Shown here one piece after another: positions 8,588-16,022 of a DNA stretch of 64,000 nt (position 1 is the first letter of the stretch; each line of letters opens with the position of its first letter). The stretch covers positions 2,666,001-2,730,000 of the forward strand of contig NZ_CP070225.1 in the NCBI RefSeq assembly GCF_021631985.1, read 5' to 3'. Below the pieces are notes generated by a model that was given only the letters and a program-made list of their open reading frames with translations, had not been told where the DNA came from and did not search any database. The DNA comes from Sandaracinus amylolyticus (GTDB lineage: Bacteria > Myxococcota_A > Polyangia > Polyangiales > Sandaracinaceae). The position numbers and the translations under genes were made by a program.

Positions 8588-9598
8588 TCACCGCGGGAGG
8601 CGGTACTCGAAATCGAAGGGCAGGAAGATCGTCAGACCGAGGTGCGCCGTGACGTTGTTGATGAACGCCGGGCTGTTCTGGGTCCACGTGTCCGGATTCG
8701 TCCGCTCCGCGCCGAGCGCGACTTCGAGATTCTCGAGCTGCTCGAGATACATGTAGTCGCGCAGCTCGGCGACGATCGCGAGCCAGCGAGTCACGAACAC
8801 GCGCAGACCGATACCCACGTTGAACGCGACGCGGATGTCGAAGTTGAAGCTGCGGACCTCGGGGTCGATCACGGGGATCGGCCGCGTGTTCATCAGGCCC
8901 ACGCCGCCCAGCACGTAGATGTCGTACTGGAAGATGAACTCGTTGAACATCGCGAACTTGCCGTAAATCGGCACGTACGTGAACGCGAGGTGCGCGCCGA
9001 ACTGGTAGCTGTTGACCGGCACCGCGAGGCGCGTCGCGCGACGCACGAAATAGCCGATGTCCGACTCGTTCTCGAGGCCCTCGTACCAGATGAAGTTCAC
9101 GCCGAGCGCGAGAACGTTCGTCCACCAGTAGTTGAGCCCGACTCCGACGCCCGTGTGCTGGACGAAGGGATCGTTCAGCGAGAACGAGGCCGTCGGCGTG
9201 ATCTCGACGCGATTGATGCGCAGCGCATAGACCTGCTGGACGGCGAAGATCTCTTCGCGCGCTTCCTGCTGCTCAGTCGGCGCCTCGCGCGTCTCGGTCT
9301 GCTCCGCGGCCGTTTCGGTCGTCGCGAGATCGCCGATGACGTCGCCGCTGCCCGACTCTTGCGTCGGTTGCGTCTCGCCCTCTTCGAAGCTCATGTCCGC
9401 GCCTTCAGCCGAGCCTTCTTGCTGTGGCTGCTGCTCGGCCTCGTCGAGACTGAACTCCATGTCCTGCGCGTGCGCTGGACCCGCGAGCAGCACTGAGCCG
9501 CTGACGAGCGCCGCACCGGCGAGAAGCACTGCGCTGCGTGGCAGCGGCACTGCTCCCGCGAGTGCACGTGCGAGCAGCGCTACGGAAGCCTTCCTCAT
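8588..9598 (-). CDS. Outer-membrane beta-barrel protein (GltA/GltB-like paralogue 1)
   Basis: A 336-residue protein with a signal peptide ending in AHAQ, then an acidic Gln/Glu-rich segment with two copies of a DMxF motif (QDMEFSLDEA and ADMSFEEGE). A barrel of about 200 residues follows and ends FLPFDFEYRLPR. The first DMxF copy occurs at the same post-signal position in the TPR protein at 16023 (QDMVFSVED). AGGGGTTG lies just before the ATG at 9598. It is transcribed from a strong candidate promoter at 9722-9751 and is first in a two-gene unit with the paralogue at 7665. Confidence 0.82.
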   Translation of the reverse strand: MRKASVALLARALAGAVPLPRSAVLLAGAALVSGSVLLAGPAHAQDMEFSLDEAEQQPQQEGSAEGADMSFEEGETQPTQESGSGDVIGDLATTETAAEQTETREAPTEQQEAREEIFAVQQVYALRINRVEITPTASFSLNDPFVQHTGVGVGLNYWWTNVLALGVNFIWYEGLENESDIGYFVRRATRLAVPVNSYQFGAHLAFTYVPIYGKFAMFNEFIFQYDIYVLGGVGLMNTRPIPVIDPEVRSFNFDIRVAFNVGIGLRVFVTRWLAIVAELRDYMYLEQLENLEVALGAERTNPDTWTQNSPAFINNVTAHLGLTIFLPFDFEYRLPR

Positions 9599-9721
9599 CG
9601 CAACCCCTTGATTCGAGGCAGCCTCTCGAGACGCGACATCGTCTCTGCCAGAGGCGTTGTGCCGTGCTGCAAACATCTGGAATCGTTGAAGAAATCGCCA
9701 GTCTAGCGGAAGCTGGCCGGG

Positions 9722-9751
9722 ACTATACCACGCGCGAATTCGCGAATTCAA
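9722..9751 (-). promoter_or_regulatory. Sigma-70 promoter with palindrome for the beta-barrel pair
   Basis: Read on the minus strand: TTGAAT (9751-9746), an 18-base spacer, then TATAGT (9727-9722). The predicted leader is about 115 nt to the ATG at 9598. The perfect 14-bp palindrome GAATTCGCGAATTC (9736-9749) fills much of the spacer and overlaps the -35, as a repressor site would. Confidence 0.6.
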
Positions 9752-9762
9752 TGGCGACCGAA

Positions 9763-11088
9763 CTACGCCGCTGCGGTCTCGTCGTCGGGCTTTGCGAAGA
9801 GCGCCTGAACGAACGCGTCGGTATCGAACTCGCGTAGATCTTCGATGCGCTCGCCGATACCGACGTAGCGCACGGGAATGCGGTGCTCGTCGACGATGCC
9901 GAGCACGACACCGCCCTTGGCGGTGCCATCGAGCTTGGTGAGCACGATTCCGCTCACCGGAATCGCGTCCTTGAAGAGCTGGGCCTGCTGGATCGCGTTC
10001 TGCCCAGTGGTTGAGTCGAGCACGAGCAGGATTTCATCCACAGGGCGCTCGAGCGCCTTTTCTGCAGTGCGGACGACCTTCTTGAGCTCCTCCATCAAGT
10101 TCGACTTGGTGTGGAGTCGGCCCGCGGTGTCCGCGATGACCACGTCGGCGCCGTCGCCCTGCGCCTTCTTGATCGCCTCGAAGATCACCGACGCGGGATC
10201 CGCGCGATCCTTGCCCTTCACGATCTCGCATCCGACGCGCCGCGCCCACACCTCGAGCTGCAGCACCGCTGCCGCGCGGAATGTATCGCCGGCCGCGAGG
10301 ACGACCTTCTTTCCTTCTTCGTGAAAACGACTCGCGAGCTTGCCGATCGTCGTCGTCTTGCCCACGCCGTTCACGCCGACGACGAGGATCGTCGTGGGCT
10401 TCGAGCGCACTTCGATGCCGCCCGCCGATGCCCCGAGGATCGCGCGCGCCTCCTCGCGGATCGCCGACCAGACCGCGTCCTCGTCGCGCAGCTCCGCGCG
10501 CGCCATCTTCGCGCGCAACGTCTCGAGCATCTTCTCGCTCGTGCGCACGCCGATGTCCGCGGTGATCAGGACCTCCTGGATCTGATCCAGGAGCGCGGGA
10601 TCGATCTCCTTCTTGCCGCCGAAGATCTGCGCGAGGCGCGCGATGAACCCGCCGCGCGTCGACGCGAGCCCGCGGCGCAGCGCCGCGACCTGCTCCTTGC
10701 CGTCCGGCTTCTCCTTCGCGGGCGCGGCCGGCTTCGCGGGCTCGGCCTTCGCGACGGGCGCTTCGACCTTCGCCGGCTCGGGCTTCGCCGCGGGCGTCTC
10801 CACCTCGACGGGCTTCGCCTCGATGGGCTTCTCCGCCGCGGGCCGCGACGGCTCCGACTTCACCGGCTTCTTCTCCGGTGCGCCCTTGGCGGGCTCAGCG
10901 GCCTTGGCGGGCTCGGGCGCCTTCACCGGCGCAGGCTCCGCCTTCTTCTCCGGCGACGGCTTCGCAGGAGAGGGTGGAGTGGCTTCGCCACTCGGCGCTT
11001 CGGGTGCCTGACGGCGCATCGCGAACACGATCGCGACGACGATCAGGACCGCGACGACGACGATGGCGACGATCGTGCCCGGTTCCAT
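9763..11088 (-). CDS. ftsY: FtsY, signal recognition particle receptor
   Basis: A 441-residue SRP receptor GTPase that docks SRP-ribosome complexes at the inner membrane. It has an N-terminal TM anchor (residues 4-23) and a long Ala/Pro/Lys/Glu-rich linker (about 30-130) in place of the acidic A domain. The SRP54-type N domain is followed by the G domain: GVNGVGKTTTIGKL (about 237), DTAGRLHTK (about 319) and TKLDGTAKGG (about 382). The start is the ATG at 11088. It lies 49 bp downstream of the Ig-like membrane protein gene on the same strand. Confidence 0.97.
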   Translation of the reverse strand: MEPGTIVAIVVVAVLIVVAIVFAMRRQAPEAPSGEATPPSPAKPSPEKKAEPAPVKAPEPAKAAEPAKGAPEKKPVKSEPSRPAAEKPIEAKPVEVETPAAKPEPAKVEAPVAKAEPAKPAAPAKEKPDGKEQVAALRRGLASTRGGFIARLAQIFGGKKEIDPALLDQIQEVLITADIGVRTSEKMLETLRAKMARAELRDEDAVWSAIREEARAILGASAGGIEVRSKPTTILVVGVNGVGKTTTIGKLASRFHEEGKKVVLAAGDTFRAAAVLQLEVWARRVGCEIVKGKDRADPASVIFEAIKKAQGDGADVVIADTAGRLHTKSNLMEELKKVVRTAEKALERPVDEILLVLDSTTGQNAIQQAQLFKDAIPVSGIVLTKLDGTAKGGVVLGIVDEHRIPVRYVGIGERIEDLREFDTDAFVQALFAKPDDETAAA

Positions 11089-11137
11089 GGCGGGGCCGAC
11101 TATAGAGAGGCGAATCGACGCCGGTCAACGGTGGTCG

Positions 11138-12859
11138 TCAGCGACGTTCGAGCTCGCGCGGAGTCGAGCGCGGCGCACGCGCATCCATCTCCGCTTCGAT
11201 CGCGCGCGCAGCCTCTCGGATCGACTCCAGCTCGGCCTCGGCCGGGGGCTCCTCCGCGTACGCGGCGCGCTCGATCGATGCGATCAGCGAGGGCAGCGCC
11301 CGTGGGATCGGAGGCTTCGCGCGGGCTGCGCCCTCGAGATCCCGCGCGGTCCACACGCCGTAGAGATCGGCCGACGGCAGGAGACGCGCGGCGAGCGGCT
11401 CGAGCGGTGCCCACGCGAGCTCGCGCAGGCTCCGCAGCCGCACGACGATCGCCGACCACTCGCCGCGGTGCGGCAGCGTCGCGCGATGTCGCGACGCCTC
11501 GTATCCCGGCGCCTCGATCTCGAGGGTGTGCGCGCCCGCCGCCAACGTGATCGCGAAGCGCCCGCTCGCGTCGGTCTCGATCTCGATCGTCGATCCGTCG
11601 GCACGCCGCGCGCGCACCTTCGCCCCCGCGATCGCGTGCTCGCGCCGCGCGTCGATCACGCGCCCCGCGATCTCGATCGAGTCGGGCAGGAGGCTCCTGC
11701 GATCACCGAGCTCGAGCGCGGGCGCGACCACTGGGAGCGCAGCCGGGCTCGGCGCGGGCGCACGACGCCGGCGCCCCGCGAGCACGAATGCGAGTGCGCT
11801 CGCGGCGATCGACACCAGGATCCACGGCCACGGCGTGCCTCCCGGCGTTTCGACGCGCAGCGCGATCGGCGGTGCCTCGCTCGCGCCCCACCACGGCGCG
11901 TCGCTCTCGAAGCGGGCGGTGACCGCACCGTCGAACGCGCCGAGCTCGTCGAAGCCCAGCGTCGCGCGGTACGCGCCGGCGTCGTCGGTGAGCACGGTCG
12001 CGAGGTGTCGATCGCCCGCCCACAGACCGACCGCCTTGCGCGCGAGCGGGCCCTCGGAGCTGCGCAACGCGCCGCTGAACCGCACGCTCTCGCCGCGCCC
12101 GACCTGTGATCGATCGGCCTCGAGCGTCAGCGTCGTCCCGCGGAAGCGCACCACCGGCACCTCGGTCTGCGCGTCCGCACGATGCGCGTCCGCCGCCGAT
12201 CGCACGACGAGGCGCGCCGCGGAGGGCGTCGTGCCCAGCGCTTCGGTGCGGATCACCACGTCGAGCGATCCGTCCGCACGCGTCGTCCCGCGCGCGAGCT
12301 CGCGCTCGTTCTCGGTGATCGTCACCGCGAGATCGGCGCCGCCGGCCTCCGAGCTCGCGATCACCCGCAGCCGATGCTCGGCGCGATCGAGATCGAGCGT
12401 GGGCCCACCCGCGATGTCGATGTCGAGCCGGACGTGCGCGCGATCGAGCACGACCTGACGCACGACCGGCGGGTGCGGCCGGTGATGCTCGTCCCCGTCG
12501 AATTCGGCGCGCACCCACCAGCTCCCGAGCGGCAGCTCGAACACCGACGAGAACGATCCATCCGGCCCGGTGCGCACCTCGCGCGCGTCGCGCCGCACAC
12601 CGGTCGGACCGCCCTCGTGCACCGAGATCCGCACCTCGCGATCGGGCATCGGCGCGCCGAGATCGTCGCGCAGCACACCCTCGACGATCTGATGATCGGC
12701 ATCACGCCGCGGCCGCAGCTCGATGCGGGTCTCGGCGCGCACCTGCACCCGAGGCTGCGCGGCGAGCGACGCGGGCGCGATCGTGATCACGACGAGCGCG
12801 ACGAGCGCGAGAGATCGCCTTCCGATCGCGGCCCACACGAGCACCCGGGCACGATGCAC
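11138..12859 (-). CDS. Membrane protein with Ig-like and carboxypeptidase-regulatory domains
   Basis: A 573-residue protein. It has a signal peptide (residues 1-34, ...ASLAAQ) and several beta-sandwich segments of the carboxypeptidase-regulatory type (VEGVLRDDLGAPMPDREVR; SVRFSGALRSSEGPLARK). A TM at about 345-365 (WPWILVSIAASALAFVLAG) precedes another regulatory-like domain (IAGRVIDARREHAIAGAKV). The cytoplasmic tail has helices resembling those of DUF4129/transglutaminase-associated proteins (a weak call). The start is GTG. It may share a transcript with ftsY. Function unknown. Confidence 0.75.
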   Translation of the reverse strand: MHRARVLVWAAIGRRSLALVALVVITIAPASLAAQPRVQVRAETRIELRPRRDADHQIVEGVLRDDLGAPMPDREVRISVHEGGPTGVRRDAREVRTGPDGSFSSVFELPLGSWWVRAEFDGDEHHRPHPPVVRQVVLDRAHVRLDIDIAGGPTLDLDRAEHRLRVIASSEAGGADLAVTITENERELARGTTRADGSLDVVIRTEALGTTPSAARLVVRSAADAHRADAQTEVPVVRFRGTTLTLEADRSQVGRGESVRFSGALRSSEGPLARKAVGLWAGDRHLATVLTDDAGAYRATLGFDELGAFDGAVTARFESDAPWWGASEAPPIALRVETPGGTPWPWILVSIAASALAFVLAGRRRRAPAPSPAALPVVAPALELGDRRSLLPDSIEIAGRVIDARREHAIAGAKVRARRADGSTIEIETDASGRFAITLAAGAHTLEIEAPGYEASRHRATLPHRGEWSAIVVRLRSLRELAWAPLEPLAARLLPSADLYGVWTARDLEGAARAKPPIPRALPSLIASIERAAYAEEPPAEAELESIREAARAIEAEMDARAPRSTPRELERR

Positions 12860-12888
12860 GTGCGCTCTTTCGTCCGCAAGGAAAGCCG

Positions 12889-12918
12889 TTGATCCGCGTC
12901 GCGCGTTCGAGCGATACT
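12889..12918 (+). promoter_or_regulatory. Weak candidate sigma-70 promoter of the HEAT protein gene
   Basis: TTGATC at 12889-12894, an 18-base spacer and GATACT at 12913-12918, about 100 bp before the ATG at 13022. The rest of this 162-bp divergent gap holds GGGGGAGG at 13004-13011, a likely ribosome binding site. Confidence 0.3.
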
Positions 12919-13021
12919 CGTGCTCGCTCTCGTTCCGCAGCTCGGTGAAGATTCACCAGCGCTGCGCGTCAGAGCGGCGGGCTCCGGCGTAGGCTGACGG
13001 AGCGGGGGGAGGCGCGCGCGG

Positions 13022-13909
13022 ATGGTCCCTGGGCGGCTGCGCAGGCTCGCGATCGTCGTGATGGTGTCGGCGCTCCTCTCGGCGTTGCTCTCGGTGGGGA
13101 TCGCGCCGCTGCTCGCGCACGCCGACGCACGCACGGACTATCTCGTGCGACTCCTGCGCACGTCGGAGGCGTTCCGTGTGCGCGCGCAGGCAGCGCTCTC
13201 GCTCGGCTCGGTCACGCCCGAGCCGCAGGTGATCGACGCGCTCACGGCCGCGCTGCGAGATGACGAGGCGGCGGTGCGCGCCGCGGCGGCATCGTCGCTC
13301 GAGCGCCTCGGTGATCCTTCGGCGCTGCCCGCGCTCCGTGCAGCGTCGAGCGATCGCGAGCGTGCGGTCGCGGATGCGGCGCGCAGCGCGGTGCGCGCGC
13401 TCGAGCGTGTGGCGCGCACCGGCGGAGGATCGAGCGCCGGCACCACGACGGCGTCGACGGGCACCACGGTCGAGCCGCGCGGCACGCCTCGTTTCTACGT
13501 CGGCGTCGGCATGCCCGGCACCAAGGTCGCCGCGGTCGATCGCGCCGTGCTCGCGAGCGCGCGCGGCTTCATCGCGAGCCGCGTGCAGCAGCTCGAGGGC
13601 GTCGTGGTCGCGCCGGAGTCGGAGTCGCCGCGCCAGGCGCAGCAGGTGATCCGTCAGCGCTCGCTGACGGGCTTCTATCTCGACAGCTCGATCGTGAGCC
13701 TCGAGACGCGTCCCGACGGCGGCGTGCGTGCGCAGGTCTCGGTCGTCGTGCAGACGTACCCCGACCGCAACGTGCGCAGCATGCTCAACGGGGCGGCGAC
13801 GGTGATGGGCGAGACGGGCGTCGCTGCCCAGCGGGCCGCGATCGAAGGCGCGCTCAACGGCGCATTGCGGAACCTCGGGACCGCGATGGGCGCAGGGAGC
13901 CCGCGATGA
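13022..13909 (+). CDS. Secreted HEAT-repeat protein
   Basis: A 295-residue protein with a signal peptide or anchor (residues 1-36, ...LAHADA). HEAT repeats run at about 40-125 (RAQAALSLGSVTPEPQVIDAL; ALRDDEAAVRAAAASSLERL). A Gly/Thr linker is followed by a C-terminal alpha/beta domain (RFYVGVGMPGTKVAAVD ... SVVVQTYPDRNVRSMLNGAA) that I do not recognise. Export plus HEAT repeats suggests a periplasmic scaffold. Purine-rich GGGGGAGG upstream supports the ATG at 13022. The 117-bp gap to the next gene shows no terminator. Confidence 0.75.
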   Translation: MVPGRLRRLAIVVMVSALLSALLSVGIAPLLAHADARTDYLVRLLRTSEAFRVRAQAALSLGSVTPEPQVIDALTAALRDDEAAVRAAAASSLERLGDPSALPALRAASSDRERAVADAARSAVRALERVARTGGGSSAGTTTASTGTTVEPRGTPRFYVGVGMPGTKVAAVDRAVLASARGFIASRVQQLEGVVVAPESESPRQAQQVIRQRSLTGFYLDSSIVSLETRPDGGVRAQVSVVVQTYPDRNVRSMLNGAATVMGETGVAAQRAAIEGALNGALRNLGTAMGAGSPR

Positions 13910-14026
13910 TCGCCGACGAAGCGCCGCACCGCGCCGAAGAAATGGATCTCCGGGGGAGCCTCTCATACGATTCGTCTACGGCTGCAACTCCGCACGGAGC
14001 TGCAACGCCGTCTGGAGGGCAGTGAA

Positions 14027-14653
14027 ATGGCCGTCGACGCACAGAGCGCCGCCCCGCCTGGCGGACGAGCACAGCAGGGTGGCGGCCCGCCGAAGCGGCG
14101 TCTCCGCAACTACCTGCTCGATCCCGGCTTCCAGCTGAAGTACACGGGCTACGTCGTGATCGTGACCGTGCTGGTCGCGGGGACGCTCGGTTATCTCGCG
14201 TACCAGCAGTCGCACGCGCAGACCGAGATGCTCTCGATCGGCTGGGCGATGCAGGGCGAGACCGAGGCCTTCATCGAGCAGCAGGCCGCCGAGTACGATC
14301 GGAACCTGCTCACCGCGATCGTCGGTGGCGTGCTCGTGCTGACCCTCGCGCTCGGCATCGTCGGCATCTTCATCACGCATCGCGTGGTCGGCCCCGCGTA
14401 CAAGATGAAGCTGCTCTTCCAGCACGTGACCGAGGGGCACCTCTCGCTCAAGGGGAGGCTGCGCAAGGGCGACGAGCTGCAGGACGTCTTCCTCGTCTTC
14501 GAGAAGATGATCGAGACGCTCCGCGAGCGTCAGCGCGAAGAGATCGGATTGCTCGAGACGGGCATCGAGCGCGCGCGGGCCGCGGGGGCCAGCGAGGAAG
14601 CGGTGCGCGATCTCGTGGCGCTCAAGGAGCGCATGGAACGCGCGCTCGACTGA
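14027..14653 (+). CDS. Two-TM HAMP-domain protein
   Basis: A 208-residue inner-membrane protein. It has a basic N-terminus (KRRLRNYLLDPGFQLKY), TM1 at about residues 41-59, a short periplasmic loop, and TM2 at about 97-121. A HAMP-like region (THRVVGPAYKMKLLFQHVTE) and a coiled-coil tail (EKMIETLRERQREEIGLLE) follow. There is no enzymatic output domain. The FQLKYTG opening and HRVVGPAYK segment recur in short HAMP proteins of deltaproteobacterial lineages. GGAGGGCAGTGAA precedes the ATG. It ends at a strong shared terminator. Confidence 0.8.
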   Translation: MAVDAQSAAPPGGRAQQGGGPPKRRLRNYLLDPGFQLKYTGYVVIVTVLVAGTLGYLAYQQSHAQTEMLSIGWAMQGETEAFIEQQAAEYDRNLLTAIVGGVLVLTLALGIVGIFITHRVVGPAYKMKLLFQHVTEGHLSLKGRLRKGDELQDVFLVFEKMIETLRERQREEIGLLETGIERARAAGASEEAVRDLVALKERMERALD

Positions 14654-14669
14654 GCTCAGCGACCGAACG

Positions 14670-14716
14670 CGACGAAGCCCCTCCGCGCGATCTGCGCCGA
14701 GGGGCTTCGTCGTTTC
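14670..14716. terminator. Intrinsic terminator shared by convergent genes
   Basis: A perfect 14-bp stem (CGACGAAGCCCCTC at 14670-14683, GAGGGGCTTCGTCG at 14699-14712) with a 15-nt loop, followed by TTTC. It lies between the HAMP gene (+) and the YraN-family gene (-) and overlaps the last codons of the latter at 14715. Confidence 0.75.
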
Positions 14717-15068
14717 AGAACGCCTCTTCGTAGTACTCGATGCGCGGCGGATCCTGATCGAACACGACGCTCGCCGCGTCGAACCGCACGCTCACGCCGC
14801 CGAGCCCCGCGGTCGTCAGCCACTGCGCCGTCGCGCGTCGGATGCGCGAGATCTTCGCGCGATCGATCGACTCGACGGGCTCCGCGATCCGCGCGTTCGA
14901 TCGCGCGCGCACCTCGCACACCACGATCATCGATCCACGGCGCGCGATCACGTCGAGCTCGAGCCGACCGACGCGAACGTTGCGGCCCAGAATTGCGAAG
15001 CCCTGGCTCGCGAGCTTCGCCGCGACCAGGGCCTCTGCTTCGTTGCCCGTCTGTGCGCGAGTGCGCAT
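14715..15068 (-). CDS. YraN/UPF0102 family nuclease-fold protein
   Basis: A 117-residue member of the UPF0102 family with the PD-(D/E)xK nuclease-like core: GNEAEALVAAKLASQGFAIL, then LELDVIARRG and VVCEVRARS. Relatives usually read GEIDLIA and EVK; here the last catalytic-like Lys is Arg (EVR), so nuclease activity is uncertain. The ATG at 15068 is preferred; a GTG three codons upstream (15077) is possible. The cellular role of the family is not settled. Confidence 0.85.
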   Translation of the reverse strand: MRTRAQTGNEAEALVAAKLASQGFAILGRNVRVGRLELDVIARRGSMIVVCEVRARSNARIAEPVESIDRAKISRIRRATAQWLTTAGLGGVSVRFDAASVVFDQDPPRIEYYEEAF

Positions 15069-15094
15069 CACGAGCACATCTTATCCGAATTCGC

Positions 15095-15634
15095 TCAGGT
15101 CGCGTTCGTCGCGCAGACGCCGCCCGCCTCGAGATTGCAGCGGCCCGACGCGCAGTCCTCGTCGGCCGTGCAGAGCTCGTTGGGCACGCAGTAGCCACCG
15201 CGAACACCCGCGCCGCCCGCCGTGAGGACGTCGACGCAGTGGAATCCGTCGCTGCAGTCGCAGAGCGGAGTGTTGCTGTCGCCGTCGGTCGCGCTGCAGC
15301 GGCACGTGCAGAACACGCGCTCCGCGCTGTTCGAGACGCTGACGGGGAGGGCGCGATCGACGCAGCCCGCCGTGCCCGCGGGGCACGTCTCTTCGCCGAC
15401 GACCTTGGACGGATCACCCGAGAGCCGGAACACCATGCAGGTGCGCGTGCGGCACTGCACCGAGCTCGTCTCGACGTAGATCTCGCGCTGATCGAAGCCA
15501 CCGGCCGGAATGGCCTCGGGCACGCATGGATCACCGATGCCGCGCGCCGGGCAGCCCGACATCATCGCCCCGAGCAGGATGACTCCTGCGATCGTCACGA
15601 CCTGGAGCGATCCGGTCCTCACGCTTCGCTGCAT
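15095..15634 (-). CDS. Cysteine-rich lipoprotein
   Basis: A 179-residue protein with a lipoprotein signal (hydrophobic VVTIAGVILLGAMM, lipobox MSGC at about residue 28). The mature part has about 20 cysteines in EGF/sushi-like spacing (CRTRTCMV, CTCRCSA, CDCSDGFHC, CTADEDCASGRC). Disulfide-rich lipoproteins of this type are abundant in Polyangiales. It is likely exposed on the outer membrane. The start is the ATG at 15634. Function unknown. Confidence 0.85.
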   Translation of the reverse strand: MQRSVRTGSLQVVTIAGVILLGAMMSGCPARGIGDPCVPEAIPAGGFDQREIYVETSSVQCRTRTCMVFRLSGDPSKVVGEETCPAGTAGCVDRALPVSVSNSAERVFCTCRCSATDGDSNTPLCDCSDGFHCVDVLTAGGAGVRGGYCVPNELCTADEDCASGRCNLEAGGVCATNAT

Positions 15635-16022
15635 TCTCGTTCACCTCGTTCGAGTGCCGCCCTGCACGACTCGTCGCGAAGTCGACGGAGTCTGTCGATG
15701 ACACTCGAGGACGTTTCCAGTCGAGCGCGGACCGTACGTGGCCGTCCGCGAGCATGTCAAGCGTGACGTTGGAACGCGCGCGAGCGGGTCGCGACGCACC
15801 GTGGCGCGCTGGACGTTGCCTATTGACAAAGACGGCACGTGCTTTCTATCATCGCGCACACTCTGATTGTAACTTCTCGATTTTGCTCCGGTTTTTGCCC
15901 GCGCAGAACACTCTCGAAGGCGAGCCGGAAGCTTCGTGGATCAGACGCTCCTTCGATCAGCGCGGTGTTCGATCGTCTGTGATCGTCCCACCGGCACGTG
16001 AACTCTCGGAGAGGAAAGCCCC
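15635..16022. other. 388-bp gap holding a promoter and a structured leader
   Basis: No plausible gene is seen here. It separates the divergent lipoprotein (-) and TPR (+) genes. It holds the strong promoter at 15823-15852. The leader of about 160 nt contains an AT-rich patch around 15860-15900 and an inverted repeat GATCAGACG (15939-15947) / CGTCTG-TG-ATC (15974-15984). AGAGGAAAG just before 16023 is the likely ribosome binding site. Confidence 0.6.
15823..15852 (+). promoter_or_regulatory. Strong sigma-70 promoter of the TPR/FHA block
   Basis: TTGACA (15823-15828) is a perfect -35. An 18-base spacer is followed by TATCAT (15847-15852), matching 5 of 6 consensus bases. It is the best promoter match in the window. 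The predicted start is near 15859, giving a leader of about 160 nt before the ATG at 16023. Confidence 0.75.
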
